This document shows positions 47,701 to 61,600 of a stretch of DNA of 64,000 bases, one piece after another. How positions within the stretch are numbered: position 1 is the stretch's first letter; every line of letters begins with the position of its first letter. A program made the position numbers and the translations under genes. Source of the stretch: Branchiostoma floridae (taxonomy: Eukaryota; Chordata; Leptocardii; Amphioxiformes; Branchiostomatidae); assembly GCF_000003815.2 (NCBI RefSeq), contig NW_023365762.1, forward strand, positions 1 to 64,000, in the 5' to 3' direction. The notes beneath the pieces are model-generated. The model did not search any database, was not told the DNA's origin, and saw nothing but the letters and a program-made list of their open reading frames with translations.

Positions 47701-48239
47701 TCGTCATGTAAACTGCTGTTTGATATATTTGATTTGCAAGGAACAGACATGGTAAACGACATTTAACATCTAGGTCAGCTTAGATCGACATGAATTATTA
47801 GGTCAGTTAGGACGCTACGTGAGGTATCATCGGTGATACTATACATATATTTCACTTTTCTATACATTTCTTAATCTAGTTGTGCAGTTGCCATTCCACA
47901 ACGGGGAGTTCCAGACATACAGGGGTTCCTTGTGCAGTTTGCATTTATTGCATAGGTTGTAAAAAGAGAGTCATATTGACCCTCACCTCATTCTTTAAAC
48001 ACATTAACCCTCACGCTTTAACCCTCAAGTCAGTCTTTCTCATATGAAGGGATCCATGGATTTGAGCTTCCTAATATTGTTACTAGTACTGCTAGCCTTT
48101 CCTGGCCTTTGTTGCCAACTTCTATAGTACTACATGAAGCACTATAGTGACCTCAAGATTGTCTCTTCCTTTAGACGTTAACGTTCATACTTTTAAATTT
48201 ATCTATTTACAGCTACTTCAGGCGTTTTGATCAAAAGTA
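44731..48239. other. Intergenic, no gene recognised
   Basis: A ~50-bp block with CCTACACCATGTAGCACA at ~45515 recurs near 45858 in diverged form. Otherwise only short open frames without domains are seen. Confidence 0.4.
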
Positions 48240-49135
48240 AAAGTTCAACAAGAGTCACAGGCCATGCGCCAGTTCTGCTGCTTCCAAACTTAAGCTTTGT
48301 GACAAATAAGTCGCGTACATTTATGTCAGGGAACCATTCCGCAACCAATAAGGTTGGTTTGAAGAAAATCGGACATTGTTTTATGAAATGTAATTTTCTT
48401 GCGAATAATGCAGATTTTGTCCCAGAGGACCAAATTTAGCTTTTTTTGACAAATAAGTTGTATATATGATGTCGGGGAACTATTCTGCACCCAATAATGT
48501 TATTTTGAATAAAATCGTACATCGTTTCGCGATATTAATTTTTTTTGCGAAAAATGCATATTTTGGCTGAAAAGACCAAATTTAGCTTTTTCGACATATA
48601 AGATGTATACATTATGTCAGGGATCCATTCCGCACCCAACAATGTTGGTTTGAATAAAATCGGACATCGTTTCGCGATATTAATTTTTTTGGCGAAAAAT
48701 GCATATTTTGCCTGAGAAGACCAAATTTAGCTTTTTCGACATATAAGTTGTATACATTATGTCAGGGATCCATTCCGCACCCAACAATGTTGGTTTGAAT
48801 AAAATCGGACATCGTTTCGCGATATTAATTTTTTTGGCGAAAAATGCATATTTTGGCTGAGAAGACCAAATTTAGCTTTTTCGACATATAAGTTGTATAC
48901 ATTATGTCAGGGATCCATTCCGCACCCAATAATGTTGGTTTGAATAAAATCGGACATTGGTTCGTGATATTTTTTTTGCGAAAAATGTAGATTTTGCCCC
49001 AGAAGACCAAATTTAGCTTTTTCGACAAATAAGTTGTATATATAATGTCGGGGAACCATTCCGCACCAAATAATGTTGAAGAAAATTGGACATTGTTTTC
49101 AATATCTAATTTTGACCCAGAGGACCAAATTTAGC
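48240..49135. repeat. 145-bp satellite array
   Basis: Period landmarks (GACAWATAAG) fall at 48301, 48448, 48593, 48738, 48883 and 49024. Inner units are nearly identical while the outer ones are more diverged, as expected for unequal crossing-over. Open frames across it are repeat artefacts. Confidence 0.92.
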
Positions 49136-49138
49136 CAC

Positions 49139-49329
49139 TACTGTAAATGTATTTAAGTTCGGGGATTTAATTTCGAGGTAGCGGGAAAAAGGACTTTTTG
49201 CGGTGGTTTTAAGTTCGCTGTACCACGCACCATAGTCTCTTACTTCCATGGAAAAATGGTCGTGGTGGTTTTAAGTTCGCGGTGAAGTGGCCACCCCGAA
49301 AAACCATTAAACCACCTGCATTTACAGTA
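49139..49329. mobile_element. TA-flanked MITE (TACTGTAAATG ends)
   Basis: Ends TACTGTAAATGTATTTAAG and TGCATTTACAGTA are inverse. The interior has two GGTGGTTTTAAGTTCGC units. It abuts the satellite at 48240-49135. Confidence 0.75.
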
Positions 49330-52300
49330 CTAGAATCCCAGACTCAACCTCTGCTGGGAGAATACAACAAACATTGGCAGGAACACACAGGAAACAAAGA
49401 TCTGTTGTGACGTTGGTAAAGCCTTGCTGGCCATGTTACTCGACATTGCAAACCAGCCGGTAAACTGCTACTTTGGTCCCAGAAGCAAACATGAGAAGAG
49501 GCCGTCCTTTCACTAAAGAACTTCATTGAATCAGAGACTGGAGTGATAGGGACCTTACCTGACGAATAATAGATCATGCTGGAAATGGAACTTTGTTAAT
49601 GATACAACTTGATAGAGTATGATTATGTATGTATGTATGTATGTATGTTAGGGTATCAAAATATTGTTAATTTTTTGCTACCGAATACAGGCAGTTCTGA
49701 GGCCAGTGACTGGATAACAGGAAATTTTATTTATTGAATTGTCAACAGCTGTTAACATCTTTCATTAAAGATGTATGTACAATAGGGCTCAATACAAGCA
49801 CTTTGCACACAGCTCTTACAAGTAATAAAATGCATTTGGGACAGCATATCATTTTTAACCTAGCCACAGTCAATATGTACAGGTTGTGTTTTAACAATAT
49901 CATGTACTTAAGTACAAATGATTATCTAGTATAACACTGCCAGCATTAAAATCATAGTCAACAAGGAAAGAAGTCATGTCTGATATTATCCTATATATGA
50001 ACACACTTAGGTACATTGTATCATATACATGTTTCTACACTGACAGCATTCAAATCACAGTTAACATTTGGTTCAGATCCAGGAAAATCCCCATTTTGTA
50101 TCTGTATACACGTTGCAAATGTGGGGGGATACTGCTTTTGAATTTGGTTAGGATCCAAAAATTCTGAATTTCGTATCTGCGAATACATTGCAAATACAGG
50201 GTGATTCAGATTTCTGATTCGGTTAAGAAGGTGGAAAATCCTTTCGTATCTGCGCATTCGCAGGCAAATGTGGGGATTTGCGTGTTGGTTAGGATACGGA
50301 AAATTACAGACATTTAAGTGTATTTTACAGCAAGGATATGACCTCTATCGCAGCTGCAAAAGATACGTATTTCATATTTTTTCCATATCCAAACAAGTAC
50401 GGAACCCGGCGAATGTCAGATTTTAGATCCATAACCAATCGCATCTGCCCTTATCTGATCGCATCCCTCAAGGATATGGCAAAATATGGGCCCGGATTCG
50501 ACTGTATCCGAATCCATTTTGCCCAAAGATTTCTAACAATTTCATCTTTTTCTACAAGCATGTGGTTCTTCAGTGTGAACAACTAAAGCCAGTGGTCTGA
50601 TCATTCTAGACAGGTGTGACTTGCATAAACAGCACCATCTCCTGCTTCCTACCAGGAGAAAATTCACATGTACACTTACTCAAACACCTGTCCAAAGTCA
50701 TATGCATCAGTTCATTCATGTCTGTATTCTAAAAGCTCACCTGAATACATAAACAACACTACCAAGCATACGGTATGCACTGGAAGTTATAAATACAGTA
50801 AGACTATAATATACAGGCATGCTTACTATGCTTTGAAAATATCTACAAACACAGGAATCAAAGGATGTATATATGACATATACATGCTTTAAAAGATCTC
50901 AACAACACTAATATCAAAATGGCATCTGTCTTCATAAAAAAAAAACATTCCTATTAGTAAGCTACTAAAACCTTTCCAAAGTACTAGATGTTACAAAACA
51001 TTTCCAGAACATGTAGGATTATTGACACCAATAAATGTAATAACGTCCCTTTACTTTAGTTAGATATAAAATTACCTTTGGCATGACACACGTTGTATTA
51101 TTGAAAGGTATTGCTTTCTTTCCTCAACGTCGAGGTCATTCAGTTTCGCAAGGGAGTCATCATGGACAAATCCCGATCGAACGTCATATTGAACAAATAG
51201 AACAAGATGCAACCCCTATTCTAATTCGAATACCCAGTTGAACAGAAATCATCATCATTGAACAGAAATGGCCAAAGAAAAATGCTATGCTATTCTTTGT
51301 TGAAGACTAAACCCACCATGTATAGGTACTGTGGGAGGGAGAGCCACTGCAATTAGCTTTACATTGTTGGTGGGCAGGATGCACATGTAGAGCAGGGTAT
51401 GTATAAGACACGGGACTCTGCACTGGCAGACTTTGTAGAAGTGTCCCATTAGTTGGTGCATAGTACAAGCTCCCTCTCCACGAGTGCCTGAGCTGCTTTC
51501 TTCTTGATTTCGCTTTTATCATGAGCATGCCGCTGTTATGCATGCAGCAAACGCAGTAGAAACCCAGTAACAAATAGGTGTACCCTGGTTTTCATGTGCA
51601 TTGACTGTATGTCAGAAACCAGACACTTCTGCTCACAAACAAGGTAATGATATGCGTGGCCTCCCGCTTCCACTTTGATTGAAATTAAAGCCCTTACCAC
51701 AACTTTATCAGCCCCCTCCTCAGATGACTGTACTCAGTGGATGTGACCTTCAACAAAGAAGTCAGCACATTTTTTTTCAACCCGGTCTGTGAGGAGGTCA
51801 GGGTGAAAAAAAGCTAAACTGAAGTCAGTCGTTATTATCAGCTAAATAGTGGAAGCGAACAGTTCTGTCCGACAGGCGCTGTTTTTGACCGAGGTGTTCA
51901 AAATAGAGCATGATCGAACAGGATTGGTCCATTCTAGGTCACTCTGCCGCCATCTTGTGATCTCGTGTATGTCTTCAATAGGCTTCAGGGTGGATTCCAA
52001 CCTGGAAAACAATTTCATTTGTTTTTCACTCATGTCTGTCAGAGGATATCATAGATGTTGAGGCATTATTCATAAAAAGAATTATAGTTTGTACAAAGAG
52101 ATTCCTTACATTTCCAAAACAGCTGACTACCCTTGGGAAAATGCAATGACACTTGAGAGAGACAAGAAACTTTGGAGACAATTCAGCTATATGTGGATTA
52201 TAATAAAATGACAAAGGTTGTATCTGTGACCATTCATTCAATTGATACACAAGGAGACAAACATTATGATTTGGAAATGTTCTCATGGTCATGCCACATA

Positions 52301-52920
52301 CATTTGTACTCTATAGCGCTTTCTGCATCTTGCCACATGCTACACGAGTGTCAATTTCTCTGGTATATTCAGGTTGATTTTGATTCTGAAAGTGAACAGC
52401 TCAAAATCGAGATAAAATTTGAATCGAAACGATCGTATATCCGACTCATGGTCTTACTACATGTTTGAGGTGAATTGATTTGAATACTGTAAATGCATGG
52501 GCTTAATGACCGCTATAACAGGCCAGTAACAACAGCAGTGGGCTATTCTTGCGATCAGCACAATCACATGTACAATATTATTGTTTTGTTGTTTTTGTTT
52601 TCTACTGGTGGTGGTGTGTACCACCCCCCTCCCCCTTCACCCGCGCCTGGCCGAAGCGCGCACACTTTGTCACAAAAAAACTCACAAGGCAAACGAGTGA
52701 GGGTTGCAGTGATTATTAACTTCAAAATGATCAGTAAAAGGTGCTTACCTCGCCATGGAATCGGTCGACTTGATCAGCTGCTGGCCGTCAAACGAGGCAA
52801 CAATCCGGGGTTCAGATACCAAATTTCCGAGCCCCTAAATCTCGTACCGTCAACGAAGTCTCGCGAGTATCTGTGCGTGGTATCATTGTACAGGACGGAG
52901 ACGGAGAGACGGAGACTCGT
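49330..52920. other. Intergenic, no confident gene
   Basis: A degenerate ~75-bp repeat with TTCGTATCTGCG-like motifs spans about 50070-50300. One minus-strand frame (51573-51307, 88 residues) has a hydrophobic start (LLLGFYCVCC), a basic patch and a Pro/Tyr-rich tail. It could be a terminal exon of a small membrane protein, but I found no matching upstream exon. A minus-strand ATGGCGAG/GTAAGC near 52750 could be a first-exon donor. Neither is strong. Confidence 0.3.
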
Positions 52921-53051
52921 CTCTCTGAGCCACTTGTAAGTGGTTACCGGTCTCTCTCAGGAGACAGGAGACGTCTCATAGCTCACTTCTAACTGCATCA
53001 CGGTGACCACCGTTAACCTCTTGTAAGTGAAAACGGTACTTGTATGGGGTG
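52921..53051 (-). repeat. 131-bp inverted repeat, right arm
   Basis: Reverse complement of 43028-43158 with one difference seen (TCTCTCTCA here against TCTTTCTCA). Spacing between arms is 9,762 bp. Flanks outside the arms do not match each other, so no target duplication is evident. Confidence 0.9.
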
Positions 53052-55655
53052 GGAGCAGTCATTTAATTTCAGTGGTGGAGCGCCGATTTGCGATTTTCAA
53101 CATGGGTTCTGTGTTACGGGAAATGGAGTTTTAGTGTATCAAAACTCCAGAAGTCTCAGAGAAGGAGGCTTGTAAAGTGGAGTTACAAGCACAAGTGAGC
53201 TACATGTAAGTGAACCTTTGTTTGATTGTGTCACACGGCCAAGCCCAATTCAACAGACCGTCTCTTTTAAGTTATGGTTTAATATGCTTCATACAATATG
53301 AAGACATAGGACATCACTGTGCCTGTTGAAGTCTGTTGAACAGAGGATATTGCTCCTAAATGTCTCCAGGGACTTTTCCTTCACGAAGAAGAGTCCCAGA
53401 AATGCCACAAACGTAATTGACTAACATAACTCAAATAGCAACGCAGTTTTAAGCCAAATCAGATTTTAGATTTAATTAGAACTAAGTAACATCCAGATCT
53501 ATAACATTAGGAGCCCACAAACATTCAAACTGTCTATTTAGGAACAATACTATAGCACATAGATACAGATAGAATAAGAATTCGGCCTCACCTGGGCGAA
53601 ACGTCTGTGGGCTGTACACTTCCGGGTTGTAATTCTCGAACTCAGGGCACTTTGTGACGACGAATGGTGAAACAAAGCACACGCAGGACACTGTGTATGA
53701 GATGAATTCTTAATGAGCACAGAGACGCGTAGGGGATATATATAACTTTTGCAAGTGTTCAAAATGGATCACGGAAAAATGTTCCTATGGAAGCCAATAG
53801 AGTATCGTAGTTATCTCAGAATGCTATGAAGACAATAAACCATGGAACCATGAATAAACCAAGTTATAAGTTTCTTTTCACTGCAGTTCAGAATATAATC
53901 GCCAGAGGCGCTTTGGTCTCGTGCACAGGATACCATGGTCTATGGATACAAGATGGCAGGGTGGTGCGAGGTAGTACAAAGCCTACTTTTATCCAGGTAT
54001 GGCATTAATTCTGTGACATCAACATAGCTTTATCTGTACATGACAAGTTTAAGGGTTCTCTCTTTCTCAAATGAAGCTGCATTCAGGCTTCCTCTACATA
54101 CAAATGTTAGATTTCATATGGTACTCGTCAAAAACTGTTATGTTGTACTTTGGCCAGCTTTGATCTTTTTCCTGTGGGACCCTGGAAAACTAGGGTTTTG
54201 GGGACCAAAATTCCAATGCTCTCTCTTACTCGCCGCGATGTAGACAAATAGTTTCGCAGCGGAGAAGCAAATGAACTATCTTAGACGTTGTGAGAAACCG
54301 ACAAAGTGTGAGTGGCACAAAGATTTTTCTTAGAAAGATCGATCATACCCAGTACATTCGTATGAAGCATTCTTCCGTATTTATTGCCCTGCACAATATG
54401 TAATTGTGACTTTCGTAGACGGCTGTGATGTCTGTACAATTTGTGATTATGCAAAACATAGTGCTATTAAAATTGACAGGTAAACTTGTGACAAACTTTG
54501 CTCAGGTGGGAGGGGGGAGGGCCCTTACTTCCGGGTTACATTGACAGGGGATTCCCCAGCGCTGTGCATTCCCAGTGACGTAATCATGAATGAAAAATAC
54601 GCTGTTTTGTGAAAAGTGCGTTGACGTTGAACATTTTCTATGCTACATAACCACTGATTGTTTAGATTGGTCCTTTGATGTCAGTACGTTAACATTTAGT
54701 TTATCGTACTGATGCTAGTTTTTATTAGTGCGGAAGTGAAAACGTCAAGATTGCTTTCGTGTTCATTGTGTATTTAGACTGCAATCTCCAAACATTGGTT
54801 TGGACCACAAAAGCGTGTGTTTGCTGATATTGAAAAATGAGATGAATATTCTTAGTCACAATACAATAGGTTAAGTTCGGATTGCACTGACTCTGCCTAT
54901 CGTTCATATCGCACCAATAGTATTTGTTCCATTTCACGGTACCGATGAAGGCAACAGACGGTCGTCGAAACATTTACGGAAGAATTGAAAGAAGGTTGTG
55001 GAACGTAGAAGACTTTGTTCATTTGAAATGAAAACTTCTGTATTTCTGACGGGATTGAGTTGCGAGTTTTTGGCATTCTAGCGAAACTTTGTCCTGAGTA
55101 ATGCGGTCAGTGGAGGACGGAAGGAAAGCGCCTCTTGCGGATTGTGAATAAGTGCAGTTATAGATGTCGTAAAATTCGTTTCACTGGTCAGATTTTGAGG
55201 ACATATTTTTTTTTCAATTGCAGAATAAAAGTTCTTGCAATAGAAAGTAGAACATTTCCAGAAAAATTACATCTTTATTAGATTCGTGCCCATGAAAGTT
55301 CAATCCCCGCAAAATGCACTTTTTTGCTGTTAGTGTACAGCCGCACTACTCAGAACCTAGGACTGTGTACCTCCGACCTAGCGCGCGGCTGACAAACTTT
55401 ACCTGCTAATTTCCTCAATTTCTCACCGCTGAAAATACGCGTCCATACAGCCGTTTTGTTTTTGTTTGTTTGTTTTTGTTGTTGCTTGGATCTCTTTAAG
55501 GATGCATACTCGGAGTAATACATCAATGAGACTTTACACACAAGAAAACGCGTGAAAATGTGTTAATATATACCCTATGCTGAAAAGATGATGTTGATGT
55601 TTCAGGGTTTTGTCATACGTATGCTAAACTCCACCTGACACCGCACTAACTCATC
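53052..55655. other. Intergenic; retroelement scrap near 54900-55040
   Basis: CCGATGAAGGCAACAGACG followed by GTCGTCGAAACAT (54940-54972) resembles a motif common in LTR or Penelope-like retroelements. No host coding frame is supported. The stretch ends at the first exon of the next gene. Confidence 0.35.
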
Positions 55656-58600
55656 ATGGCTGAGGGAGAACATTCTCCTCACATTGGTAAGATTTAGCAA
55701 TTATTGTTCAATTCTTTGAGCGGTTATGTGTCCAAGATTCAGCATTTCCGGATTGCTTTCAGCCATAACACTATAAGTAAATGAACAAAAGAGTTAAAAA
55801 TTATAGAATGTTATTCATTCCTGTCGCCAGGCAAATTAATTTCCACCCGCGACATCATAGTAAAACGCGGCAGCCAGTTCGGAACGTGACACAAACTAGA
55901 AAAATATTTGAGAAGCAGAAAAAAATCAAGCATTATGGAATCCTGCAATGGTATATACTTTACGATGATCATGCACTGTTTGCTTCTCAAAACAACATTT
56001 TTTGCGGTACCAGGTTCCGAAACCGGATGCCGTGCTTTATGTGACGTCACAGGCAAAAATTCACTTGATAACTCTACAGCAGGAATCAAGAGCTGGATGT
56101 TTGATTTATACGATTCGATGTGCAATAACATTTTCTGATTTTTTTTTAAACTGTGGGCAACTTCAACCCTTGTTTTCAATTTGTCAAAATTATTATATGA
56201 TTGTTTTAATGGGGATCAAATGTCATTTTAGTCTTATTCAATCGGGACTTTTTACTTTGTAACTTATTTCATGACCTCATTTGTCTGCATGGTGATGACA
56301 TTCCCTTTAATCAATATTCCAGTCGACGTTCAGGAATATTTCGACGATGTGATAGCAGAGGCCAGTCACAATTGGGACAACCTGGCCCGGAAGCTGGGAT
56401 TCAGCGAGAACGAGATAAAAGTACTTCGAACCGATGGGCCTGACCAGGACCGCAGGTGCAGGGAAATGCTGCACAAGTGGAGAAACAGGAAGGGGATGGA
56501 AGCTACTCTACAGGTTCTGCAGCAGGCGCTCGTCGATATTAAAGAAAGGCTGACTGCTGAGAAATTAGAAGGTAAGTTCTCCGTTTATCAATATAAACCC
56601 AGAGTATCCGATTTTTACTTATGTCAATGTTACACCTTTAATTGTGCGACAATCTAATAAGTGAAAAAAAAAAACATGCATTCACTGCGTGTCATTTTAG
56701 AAGTTTATCTCCGTCCCAACAGTTGGTACAATCTTAATTTCATTAAATACATGCGTGCAGAGTGTTTTTCTTCTGATCGCATTTTTAATATGAACATCAA
56801 ATTTCTCATCCTATATTATGCAAATATAAACAATAAGGAATAACTTTGAGGTTTTATATTTTAGGCAAGACAAGCACACATAAAAAGAAGAGAAAAAGAA
56901 AAGCAAAGAAGGCCAACGAAGTAGATTCATCAGAGGACTCAAATGTGTCTTCAATGGAGAATGGTCTTTATGCGGGTAAATGTTACATTATAGACGTTTG
57001 TCTCCTATTTATTAATTAGGTGTGGAGTCAATATTTAGTTTATTTTAAAACGTAGACATTTAAGATTAATATTAACTTTACTTTAAGGTTTTGAGGTTGG
57101 CTAAATTGGCATTTTCATCATCATCCTTTATTGATTTTGATCTTCCAATGTTTTCTCATTGGTAAATTAAAAAAAAGAATGGAGCCGTAACGAATATTGA
57201 TAAATGGGCATGAAAGAATTCTTAATCTGAATTTTGCGGCCATATGAATGAAGTCGTCAAGTTTTATTGCCCCAAACATGAGAAAATACAACACTTTGGT
57301 ACATACCGCTACCTTGAAGCTATGTTTTTCATGTGCATAATGATAAAAGCTACTCTCCAAGCAGAGGTTAGACTCTGGCTGTTTTTTTAACGTTTTTTTT
57401 AGTCGTTTTTATCGGGCTTTCAATATTTTCTATATCTTGCTGTGTCAAAACCAAGCAGAGGTTAGGCTCCGGTTGTTTTTTTAACGTTTTTTTAGTCGTT
57501 TGTATCGGCTTTCTATTCTTTTTTTTATATCTTGCTGTGTCAAAACCTGTGTTAGGCCGGACACAACAAAAAAAATGACAAAATAGAAAGTCCGATAAAA
57601 ACGACTAAAAAAACGTTAAAAAACAGCCGGAGCCTAACCTCTGCTTGGAGAGTAGATAAAAGCTACAAACTCACGTTTGCGCAACTTGATATCTTCTAAT
57701 GATCTGTAGCTTTTATCTAATCAAATTAGTTATTTTCTAAGGTCAAATGTCAACTTAGCTAAACCTTAAAGACTATTTGAATCAAACCATGGAGTGCAAC
57801 AAATTTCCTGTTACCACTTTTCTAGGACCAGGAACCCCTAGCCACCGGTATTTCCCACTAGTTGCCAAATGTGTAGCGTCCTGCTGGGTGAAGTTTGCAA
57901 TGAAGCAACTGACCCTAACAGCACAAGACATACATGGCATCCTTCTCAGATCACCTTACGACAAAGAGCACCAGGCGTTACAGGCCCTGGAGCTGTGGAG
58001 AGATAGGCGTGGCAAAAAGGCCTGTAAAGTGAAGCTGGCAGACGCTTTGAGGAAGGGAGGGTTTCAACAGACTGCAGGTAGTCATTCATGGTGGTATTCT
58101 AGTAACCTTGAATATTATTGTGTACTGTTAATGTTATTGACACATCGATAACAAAATGTTTGCAATAATCTAAGTAATTTTAAAAGTAGAAAGAAGATTT
58201 TTTTAAACACTCATATATTACAATTGCAATATTACAATTGCAATTATTCATCTAATTCAAAACGTAGAAATGAGATAGGTACTCGGCAAACCATTTTTAA
58301 ATTTACCTTAGAGTTCTGTATGGTGCAACTGATAGAATAACCCAGGGTTACTTTATTTGTGTTTTTTAAATATTGTAGAAAAGTAACCCATTTTGTTTAC
58401 CCATAGATGAGCTTCACAGATACGACGGTCAAGAAGTTAACATCAGCGCAAAGAAACCCACATACGTTACTGGTAAATATGCATCTATCTTGTTGGATCC
58501 TGCACATCCTCGCTATATAGCACCCTTACACAACATAACAGTAATGCCTAGTTGCACTGAAAAGCATGGGTAAATTGGTAAACCTTTCTAATGCTGGTAT

Positions 58601-61600
58601 TATTACCCACGTTAACAGGAAGCACATTTATTCAGTACACTTTTTGTATTCTAAACTATAATATAGAATTGTGTCTTTTATTAATGTGCAATAAACATTA
58701 CCTTTTCAAGGCCCTATCTAACACATGGTGAAGTCGATCTACTTCGGTATAACTATTGTGCCAAACAATATATATCAAAAGCAAAATGAAGACACGTTTT
58801 CTAAATTTATACCCTTAAAATCAGACGGCATCGAGAGACGAAACTCAAATGAGCAGGAAACGGGAAAGATTGGTACCAGGACACAACAAGCAAAGTCGAG
58901 GACATCTAAAAGTTCTGAGCCAACGGCAACAACTTCATTGCCAGGTCAATACCATGAACCGTCAACTTCAACAAGTAGGGAAGAATCAAAGTTTCACAAA
59001 GGTGCGTTAGTTTAGATGTGCATTATTTAATTGTTCAATTATTTTTCGTTCTCTTCGAAGTCAGATCTAGATCTGTGTGTTTACAGCTGACTCCATATTC
59101 TAGATGAATATATTTGGGGTAGACAAAAAATGGCGGCGTCAGTTTTTCAATACCATGATGATATTAGTTATGGTATATAGGATCTGTATGAGAACGCAAC
59201 CATGATACTAATACGTTTCTGACGTTAATCATTTTCTCTAGAATTTCCTTCCATGCAACAATCAGATGTCAAAGACAAAAAACAACGAAAGAGAAAGAAA
59301 ATAAGAAACCGGGGTAATCACACACAGAGTAAAGCTGCAAGATTGCAAGCAAAGATAAAGCCTGAACCTGAGGCAAGAGGGAAACTTGTGTCTGTAAAAG
59401 GTACATCATTTATAAAGATACACTCTCACTCACTCACTCACTCACTCACTCACTCACTCACTCACTCACTCACTCACTCACTCACTCACTCGCTCACTCA
59501 CTCACTCACAGACCGCTTGACATACAAGAGTTGGTATTACATAGTGTTCCTTCGTAGATGTTAAGCACAAATTAGAATAAAGGGGCATTTTTCTAAATTA
59601 TGAATCATTATGTAACATCCAGTATATACCATGTACTCGTCATTGAATACCAAATTGAAATTCTATTAATCACCATACCTAGTTGTACAAGAATGTCCGC
59701 GAAATTTCACTTGTTACCTTGAATTATTCATATCCTACATACTTTTATTTATATCCTATTATGTTTTTATTCACATTTTACAGATGAAAAGGGCAAGAAA
59801 GGTACACATGACCTACCTCATGATAAAAACACCATTTATCACACTGTACTCGAGACTGGTGAAAGAATTTTTGACAAGAAAACTGTTCAGGACTATGATG
59901 AGTTTGACAGATGCGTGAAATCATTTGAACCTATTGCAGCAGCAGTGCCTGATGATGAGGTCAGAGAAATTCTTCAGTCAAAATTGCAGACCTGGGTAAA
60001 GTTGAGAATAAAAGTCAGGGTTAGAGAAAAAATTGCAGAAGTGGCTCAGATTCTTTTTAGAGACAAAGTACTTGATCCAAAAAATAAAGAATTTTATTAC
60101 AAAATGGCAGATTGTTTCGCTCGATTTCAAGCTGCTCTCATAAAGGCAGAGCGAGGATGTGTATTTTGCCACCTCGACTTCCCCGATGCCGGCTGCTATG
60201 ACACATTTTGGCACGGGTACTGTGACGGGAGCCTGTCTGACACCCTAACCCAGGAACTGATCACAGACGACATGAGGGCAGCAGAGGGAGGAGCAGACTT
60301 GTACATAGATGTCCGAGTTTCCTACTCTGCTACAGGGGAAGATGACTTCCAAGATCAGGGTATGTCATCACATTTGTTGCCTCATTTTTTTTCTTTATCC
60401 TTTACATCATCTGTCCGACTTGAAAAGGTGTTGAGTGCATTATAACTCCTTAGATTAATATAAGCTGAGAATTTAAAAAAAAAAAGACCATGTTCAATTT
60501 CGTACCCAGACCCAAGTGGCTCAACGGGCCAAGGCTCTCAACATCCGGGTCCATCTCGGGAACATCCAGGACAGGGTCCCACTGCACCAAGTAGTAGCCA
60601 TGGTGACGACGACACGCCTCTGGGTTACCATGGTGATGATACAGGCGACACTGGGCGGCAGGTGTCAGGTGGTGAAGGCACCATACAGGTGAAGGAAGAG
60701 CCAGATGAACAGGGAACAGGAGCCAGCTTCATGACGGAAACAATAAAATCAGGTACTGTACACAAAAAATTGATATCAGGTCGGGCAAAGGTTGTAAAGG
60801 CTGTTTAGAGCTTTGGCGTTTTTGACTGAGACAATTTTCTGTTTTGCCTGGTCAGAACTTTTATCAGCAAAGCCAGGACAGGAAGTCAGATTCCTTCTGT
60901 TTGCTGATATCATTTTACCTTGTAATGTTTACCTGGCAGTTCATAGATCTAATTGTAGCCATAGGTGGGGTCAGGCACACGATTATGTGTCATTTAGGTG
61001 GTGAGTAGATATTACATTTGCACTGTACTGTTATATCTCAATGACAGACGATGCAGACAAGATTACATATCAGGCAACTGGCACAGATACAACACTATAG
61101 TGCCCTGATCTATATCTGTCGTACATGATTTGCAGAAGTAGACACACAGCTGTACACAATTGCTGACCATTTGGGTTCAATGTGGGAGCGGCTGGCTACA
61201 ACTCTTGGCTTCAAAACTGACTACATCCGGGACCTCACAGACAGACTGCCCCCTTACCTCCGCGCTCGCCAACTGATACATGATTGGATAGAAAGGAACG
61301 ATGGTGACGTCACTCTGGACCAGTTGGTGCAAGCCCTGAGGGATGCTGGGATACACGAGGTGGCAGGTAATCGCATCCTCTTTGTTCAGTCATGGTGCCC
61401 CAACGATCCAATAGGAGGCGGGTGATGTGAGTAGTTAGTTGATCCTCTACAATATTACTAAATGCAATTTCTTTTTCTGTTAAAACTCATGTCTATTTTG
61501 ATATGTAGATGCAGTGGAGTCTGGTCAGCTTTTTGCAGCATCAGCAACCTTTGAGACTGCAAAAGAGAAACGAAGTGAGGACATGGATACAGACCGGCCT

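Noticed and set aside
48240-49135. Regular repeats considered as a CRISPR array
   Set aside because: The whole 145-bp unit is repeated without unique spacers, and the context is eukaryotic; it is a tandem satellite.
51307-51573. 88-residue minus-strand frame with a hydrophobic start
   Set aside because: It looks mildly protein-like, but no ATG (it starts at TTG), no phase-compatible upstream exon and no known domain could be found.
52493-52939. 148-residue plus-strand frame
   Set aside because: No domain content, it runs into the inverted-repeat arm, and codon content is not convincing.
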